This document shows positions 59,916-64,000 of a stretch of 64,000 nucleotides of DNA, piece after piece; position 1 is the stretch's first letter; every line of letters begins with the position of its first letter. The position numbers were made by a program, and so were the translations under genes. The stretch covers positions 11,732 to 75,731 of the forward strand of contig CAZJHX010000029.1 of the NCBI GenBank assembly GCA_964545715.1. Reading direction: 5' to 3'. The notes below the pieces were generated by a model. The model ran no database searches. It saw only the letters and a program-made list of their open reading frames with translations, and was not told the DNA's origin. The stretch is from CAZJHX01 sp964545715 (GTDB taxonomy: Bacteria > Myxococcota_A > UBA9042 > GCA-2863065).

Positions 59916-62739
59916 CGAGGTGACCCGGCCAGCCGGTGTGCTTGTCACCGTGCGGGTCGAGATCGCCGCAGTCATAGCTGTTGTTGGGGCCCTGGTCGCT
60001 GCCGATCCCGGCGTCAAAGTCGTTGGGCGTGTTGGTGAAGCGCATGAAGTGGGTGCCGGCTGAGTTCATCGAGATGTTCAGACCGAACTTGTCGTCGGGA
60101 AAGATGTTGGCGATGCCCCCGCCGAAGCTGGTGTGGAACGGGTTGATGCACTGGCTGTTGCGGAACGCCGCGACGCTCACGTTGGAGTCCAGCGACGGGT
60201 TGCAGGTGAAGTACGCGCAGGCCTTGGGCGGCGTCTCGACCAGGCGCTGCTTCAGCGAGACATCGCCCAGGATCTCGCCCGTGCGCAGCAGCACGTTCGT
60301 GTCGCCGCACTTGGACGTCCAGTCCACAAACATCAGCTCCTTGCCGGCGACCGTCGCGTACGTCTGGTAGAGCACGTCCGAGCCGGTGGTCAGGCTGAAG
60401 TCGTCGACGGCGCCGAGCGTGTCGTTGGTCGCCCAGGCGTCATAGAGCAGGTTTGAGGCGTCAGCGCCGTTGACTCGGGCCACTAACGTCCAGCCACCGC
60501 CCGCCGTCGTCATGTCGCAGTAGCCCTGAAACACCGCGCCGTCATCGTCGGGCGAGAGCGCGTACGGGCCGTCTCCGGTGCTGCCGCCCGCATCGAGAAT
60601 GGCCTTGCAGCCGACACCGGCGCACCCCTCGTCCGCTTTGCCGCTGCAGTCTTCGTCCACACCGTTGTTGCAAAGGTCCTCCAGCCCGTGCGCGATCGTC
60701 GGGTCCAGCGGGGCGCAGTCGTCGGCATCCGGGTCGCCGTCGTTGTCGTCGTCGTCATCGCACGCATCGCCCTGGGCGTCGCCGTCGGTGTTGAGTTGAT
60801 CGGCGTTGGGCACCAGCGGGCAGTTGTCCTCGTCGTCCGGCACCAGATCGCCGTCATCGTCCGGCTGGCAGGCGTCGCCCACCCCGTCACCGTTCTGGTC
60901 CGCCTGATCCGGATTGGCCACCTGCGGGCAGTTGTCGCTGTCGTCAGGCTCACCGTCGCCGTCGTCGTCGTCGTCGCAGGCGTCACCGCCGTCGATTCCG
61001 TCGGCGTCAGCCTGATCGGGGTTGGGCGTCTTCGGACAGTTGTCCAGGTTGTCGGGAAAGCCGTCCTCGTCGTCGTCCGCGTCACAGATATCGCCCTTGC
61101 CGTCCTCGTCCAGGTCGGTCTGATCGTCGCCGGCCACGGTCGGGCAGTTGTCGTACTGGTCGGGGATCAGGTCGCCGTCATCGTCGAAATCACACGCATC
61201 ACCCACCCCGTCCTTGTCCAGGTCGTTCTGCAGCGGGTTGGGCGTGGCCGGGCAGTTGTCCAGCTGGTCCTCGATGCCGTCCGCGTCGTTATCCACGTCA
61301 CAGGCGTCCCCAACGCCGTCCAGATCCGCATCATCCTGGAGCGCATTAGACACCAGCACGCAGTTGTCGAGGTCGTCCGCCACCCCGTCGTTGTCGTCGT
61401 CCGGGTCGCACAGATCGCCCTCCCCATCCTCATCGGCGTCGGATTGCAGCGGATTGACCACCTCGGCGCAGTTGTCGACGGTGTCCTCGACCTGGTCGCC
61501 GTCATCGTCGGGGTCGCAGACGTCTCCGAGCCCGTCGCCATCCAGGTCGGCCTGCTCCGGGTCCGCGTCCACCGGGCAGAGGTCCGTGTCATCCGCGATG
61601 CCGTCCCCGTCATCGTCGTCATCGCACGCGTCGCCGGCGCCATCGAGATCCGTATCCAGCTGCTCGGGATCGGGCACCTGCGCGCACACGTCCACCGCGT
61701 CGGCTGCCCCGTCACCGTCATCATCGTCATCGCAGACGTCGCCAATGAGGTCGCCGTCCAGATCGGCCTGCCCGACGTTGCTCACATGAGCGCAGTTGTC
61801 CGCCTCATCGACCACACCATCCCCGTCGACATCGTCGTCACACACGTCGCCGAGCCCGTCCGCATCCAGGTCCTCCTGGCCGGGATTGGACTCCAGCGGG
61901 CACACGTCTGTCGCGTCCGGGACCCCGTCTCCATCGTCGTCGGTGTCCGTGCAATCCGCCTCCAGGTCCGCATCGGTGTCGGTGAAGCCCTCATCCACCA
62001 GCAGATCGCAGTCGTCATCCTCTCCGTTGCACAGCTCGGCGGCGGGCACCTGCGCGCTGCACGCCGACAGCACCGGGGCCCCGTCCGCCAGCCCGCAGCT
62101 GCGCGTCCCACTGCACGTTCCATGCTCGTTGGAGGCGGTGCACGCCGTCGTCGCCTCCTGGTCCGCGTACTTTCCGGTGCACTCACACACGCCCGACGAG
62201 ATGCACTGGCCGTCCTCGGAGCACGCGAAGCCGTCCGGACAGGCGATCGCCTCCGAGCACGGCGCGCCGCAGAAGCTGCCCAACGCCCCATAGTCCAAGC
62301 ACTTGGAGGACAGATCACCCGTCAGCGCGCCACAGTCACTCGGTCCCGTGCAGGGGCGGCACAGGTTGGGCGCCAGCGGTACGCAGATGTAGGTCAGGTC
62401 GCTGCCCGTGACCTGTACGCCCTGACAGGACCAGCCGGCCGGGCACTCGTCCACGCACGTGATCGTGCACAGCCCACCCTCCGGCGCGTCCACGCACCAA
62501 CCGCTCTCGCAATCCGCGTTCTCAGCGCACGGGCTGGGATCGAACACCTGCTGCTCGACATCCGGCGCGCCCGCATCCTCGATCGCCACCGGCCCGCTGT
62601 CCGCCACCGCCCCCTCGTCCTGAGCCACGGCGGAGTCCGCAGACGCCACGTCCAGCGCGCTCTGCTGGCCGGGCGGACTGGAGTCCGGGCACCCGGTCAC
62701 GCAAACCGCGACACATATCGCCACAAGGTATGTACGCAT
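59896..62739 (-). CDS. Surface lipoprotein with thrombospondin type 3 repeats and a fibrinogen-like C-terminal domain
   Basis: The product is 947 residues, starting at ATG 62739. That start gives a signal sequence with lipobox V-T-G-C (Cys17), while the longer upstream extension does not. A low-complexity acidic Ala/Asp/Val linker follows (20-65), then a Cys-rich region (70-235) with ACPDGFAC-type knots. A MopE-like motif (ELCNGEDDDCDLLVDEG, 236-251) precedes eleven complete thrombospondin type 3 repeats (about 265-661), a partial twelfth, and a second MopE-like motif (DLCNNGVDEDCSGKADEG). The last 240 residues resemble fibrinogen-like/intelectin-type domains, with YCDMTTAGGGWTLVARV and late Cys and aromatic residues. 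Known for these families: the Asp-rich repeats bind many calcium ions and fibrinogen-like domains often bind sugars. Calcium-dependent surface adhesion or glycan recognition is therefore inferred. It is in line with the upstream Cys-rich lipoprotein gene (67-bp gap) and is probably cotranscribed. Confidence 0.9.
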   Translation of the reverse strand: MRTYLVAICVAVCVTGCPDSSPPGQQSALDVASADSAVAQDEGAVADSGPVAIEDAGAPDVEQQVFDPSPCAENADCESGWCVDAPEGGLCTITCVDECPAGWSCQGVQVTGSDLTYICVPLAPNLCRPCTGPSDCGALTGDLSSKCLDYGALGSFCGAPCSEAIACPDGFACSEDGQCISSGVCECTGKYADQEATTACTASNEHGTCSGTRSCGLADGAPVLSACSAQVPAAELCNGEDDDCDLLVDEGFTDTDADLEADCTDTDDDGDGVPDATDVCPLESNPGQEDLDADGLGDVCDDDVDGDGVVDEADNCAHVSNVGQADLDGDLIGDVCDDDDDGDGAADAVDVCAQVPDPEQLDTDLDGAGDACDDDDDGDGIADDTDLCPVDADPEQADLDGDGLGDVCDPDDDGDQVEDTVDNCAEVVNPLQSDADEDGEGDLCDPDDDNDGVADDLDNCVLVSNALQDDADLDGVGDACDVDNDADGIEDQLDNCPATPNPLQNDLDKDGVGDACDFDDDGDLIPDQYDNCPTVAGDDQTDLDEDGKGDICDADDDEDGFPDNLDNCPKTPNPDQADADGIDGGDACDDDDDGDGEPDDSDNCPQVANPDQADQNGDGVGDACQPDDDGDLVPDDEDNCPLVPNADQLNTDGDAQGDACDDDDDNDGDPDADDCAPLDPTIAHGLEDLCNNGVDEDCSGKADEGCAGVGCKAILDAGGSTGDGPYALSPDDDGAVFQGYCDMTTAGGGWTLVARVNGADASNLLYDAWATNDTLGAVDDFSLTTGSDVLYQTYATVAGKELMFVDWTSKCGDTNVLLRTGEILGDVSLKQRLVETPPKACAYFTCNPSLDSNVSVAAFRNSQCINPFHTSFGGGIANIFPDDKFGLNISMNSAGTHFMRFTNTPNDFDAGIGSDQGPNNSYDCGDLDPHGDKHTGWPGHLVTIWVR
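60757..61947 (-). repeat. Thrombospondin type 3 repeat array (11 units of about 108 nt)
   Basis: Each 36-residue unit follows the pattern DDDGDG..D..DNCP...NP.Q.D.D.DG.GD.CD, with the paired Asp and Cys positions kept throughout. The units differ in sequence, so the array is not a recent expansion. The Asp pattern is that of calcium-binding repeats; calcium binding itself is inferred. Confidence 0.92.
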
Positions 62740-62806
62740 AACCCGCTCGATGTCTAAGTTGCGGTTATCGTACCGCGCCGCACGGGCCAAACGGAAACGG
62801 GGGGCT
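62740..62806 (-). promoter_or_regulatory. Spacer between the two lipoprotein genes
   Basis: The 67-bp gap contains an inverted repeat, GCGGT-6 nt-ACCGC, at 62761-62776. Within it, on the minus strand, lies a possible -10 box (TACGAT) without a clear -35 box. The stem has no T-tract and so is not a convincing terminator. GAGCGGG, ending 2 nt before the ATG, is a poor ribosome binding site. The gap is compatible with either cotranscription or a weak internal promoter. Confidence 0.3.
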
Positions 62807-64000
62807 CTACTGCTCGCAGAAGGGTGGCACCACGCAAGCGCCGTCCGTGCACTGGCCGCTGAAGCACTGGGCGGCGTCCTTGCACGCCCCACCCAGGTCC
62901 TGGAAGGTCTCGCAGGTCTCTTGCGCGCAGATCAAACCGGCGGCGCACAGTCCACCGCCCAGACCGCCCGTCGCGCAGGGCTGCCCCTGGCCCGGCAGCT
63001 CGGTGCAGTTGCCCTCGATCGTCTGGAAGGTCGCCGTGCAATACTCGCCCGCCGAGCACGGCTCCGGCACGCCGAACCCGCAGACTGCGCCCTTGGAGTA
63101 CGGCTTCTGGCACTGAAATGCCAGGGTCTTTTGCAGCACGCACGACAGCCCGGGCTCACACAGCTCCAGCTTGATCGGATCACACGGCTGCCCGTTCCCG
63201 GCGGTCGCCAGCTTGTCCAGCGGCGTACAGACCCCGGGCGCGCCCAACGCGGGCGCCTTGCACAGCATGCCCAGCGCACACGCCGGCAGCTCGTCTCCAC
63301 ACGCCGCACCCTCGCTTGCCGCCGCGGCACACACGTTGCCTGCACACGCCAGCCCGACCGCGCACTCCTCGTCCAGGTCACATGCCGCGCCCTCATCCAC
63401 GCGCGGTGTACACGCGCCGGGACACGCCGCCTCGATACGGCAATAGGCCGCGCCCGCGCACTCCAGCGTATTCTCGCACTCGCCGTCCGTCGCGACCTGG
63501 CCCACCAGCGAGTCCTGGCAGACCGTGGTGAAGTCCGGCAGGGCGTCGCACGACGCCGCCTCGATCGCTTTGACGCACGCGTCGCCCTTGGCCTTGTCGT
63601 AGACGACCGTGCCCTTGTCCACGCCCGCCTGCCACAGCTGTGTCAGGTTCTGGTCGAAGCTCTTGGAGATCACCTCTTCGCAGTTGCCGGCAGGGAAGAT
63701 CGCCGCGGCCAGGTCGCCCAGGCACTCGTCCAGCAGTGAGCACGACGCCTCCGCGATCTCCGCCCCGACACCGTCGAAGTCACCAGCCCCTGTGCCGCCG
63801 GTGTCGGTGCCGCCCGTGGTTGTGCCGGTGTCTGCGGTGTCGCCGCCGGTGTCCGTTGTGGTCGCGCCCGTGTCGGCGCCGGTGCCCGTGTCTGTGCCCG
63901 TGCCCGTGCCCGTGCCGCCGCCGGACCCGCTGCCGCCACCACTCGGGCTGCAGGCAAGCGCAAAGACAGCCAACGACAAAACGAAAATTCTCAGGGTGTT
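62807..64000 (-). CDS. Cys-rich lipoprotein with a Gly/Thr/Asp linker (5' end just outside the window)
   Basis: The frame is open to the right edge. A TTG at 63979 could start it, but the codons above it continue a lipoprotein signal sequence (TLRIFVLSLAVFALAC). The true start is therefore probably a few codons beyond 64000 and the gene is marginally partial. After the lipobox Cys (A-L-A-C) comes a low-complexity stretch of about 55 residues rich in Gly, Thr and Asp. A helical region of about 80 residues follows, with four Cys (SCSLLDECLGDL...). Repeated Cys-rich modules of the type GAACDLDEECAVGLAC and GQPC..GLGGGLCAAGLIC run to the end (FCEQ). Such tethered, disulfide-rich lipoproteins are common in myxobacterial genomes, with unknown function. 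The probable location is the outer membrane surface or periplasm. It lies upstream of, and in the same direction as, the thrombospondin-repeat lipoprotein gene. Confidence 0.82.
   Translation of the reverse strand, partial: NTLRIFVLSLAVFALACSPSGGGSGSGGGTGTGTGTDTGTGADTGATTTDTGGDTADTGTTTGGTDTGGTGAGDFDGVGAEIAEASCSLLDECLGDLAAAIFPAGNCEEVISKSFDQNLTQLWQAGVDKGTVVYDKAKGDACVKAIEAASCDALPDFTTVCQDSLVGQVATDGECENTLECAGAAYCRIEAACPGACTPRVDEGAACDLDEECAVGLACAGNVCAAAASEGAACGDELPACALGMLCKAPALGAPGVCTPLDKLATAGNGQPCDPIKLELCEPGLSCVLQKTLAFQCQKPYSKGAVCGFGVPEPCSAGEYCTATFQTIEGNCTELPGQGQPCATGGLGGGLCAAGLICAQETCETFQDLGGACKDAAQCFSGQCTDGACVVPPFCEQ
63786..63950 (-). repeat. Low-complexity Gly/Thr/Asp linker coding region
   Basis: The coding strand is built from short GGCACG/GGCACC-like hexamers giving GTGTGTDTGTGADTG-type sequence. 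The clearest tandem hexamers lie at about 63885-63920. It is a flexible linker between the lipid anchor and the Cys-rich domains. The hexamer unit preserves the frame when copy number changes. Confidence 0.7.

Noticed and set aside
58403..59923. Plus-strand frame starting on TTG 58403 just after the HEAT stop
   Set aside because: It is in a different frame from the transporter and yields Arg-rich sequence without membrane helices. The BCCT signature is in the other frame.
60688..62757. Plus-strand 689-codon frame opposite the thrombospondin-repeat gene
   Set aside because: Its V/I/R-rich periodic sequence is the mirror of the Asp-rich calcium repeats on the minus strand, which carry the real Cys/Asp pattern and a lipobox.
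62761..62776. Rho-independent terminator between the lipoprotein genes
   Set aside because: The stem is only 5 bp and no T-tract follows on the coding strand.

Overview
This is a very GC-rich window from a Gram-negative bacterium. Signal-peptide lipoproteins with Cys-rich, MopE-like, thrombospondin type 3 and fibrinogen-like domains, plus an outer-membrane-barrel-like protein, point to a member of the Myxococcota or a related deltaproteobacterial lineage. That assignment is inferred from gene content and base composition only.

Layout. Positions 1-1460 (minus strand) carry the 5' part of a probable outer-membrane beta-barrel gene. A 142-bp divergent spacer follows. Positions 1603-53664 (plus) are one uninterrupted 52-kb reading frame for a 17,353-residue protein made almost entirely of HEAT repeats. 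Positions 53665-58401 (plus) encode a second HEAT protein of 1,578 residues. It starts on the GTG directly after the TAA of the giant gene, in the same frame. Positions 58410-59915 (plus) encode a BCCT-family transporter whose start codon is not canonical. Positions 59896-62739 (minus) encode a lipoprotein with a thrombospondin type 3 array and a C-terminal fibrinogen-like domain; it converges on the transporter gene and overlaps it by 20 nt. Positions 62807-64000 (minus) encode a second Cys-rich lipoprotein that runs off the window by what is probably only a few codons.

The outstanding feature is the HEAT system. From about 9.5 kb onward the protein is a tandem array of large modules of about 550-650 residues. 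Each module is marked by three non-HEAT inserts: a GYSRW-type, a GRM-type and a DW-type. Module spacing alternates between about 1,655 nt and a longer, variable 1,710-1,960 nt. The longer step often carries a Lys/Pro-rich linker, so the higher-order repeat is a dimer of about 3.5 kb. The module phase runs straight across the stop codon into the second gene. The two genes therefore look like one 56.8-kb array split by a single nonsense codon inside a Lys-rich linker. Neither HEAT protein has a signal peptide, transmembrane segment or recognisable catalytic domain, so a cytoplasmic scaffold or elastic solenoid is the most economical reading. Its partner and purpose cannot be told from this window. 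The flanking genes are envelope proteins and a compatible-solute transporter, and they do not reveal the role.
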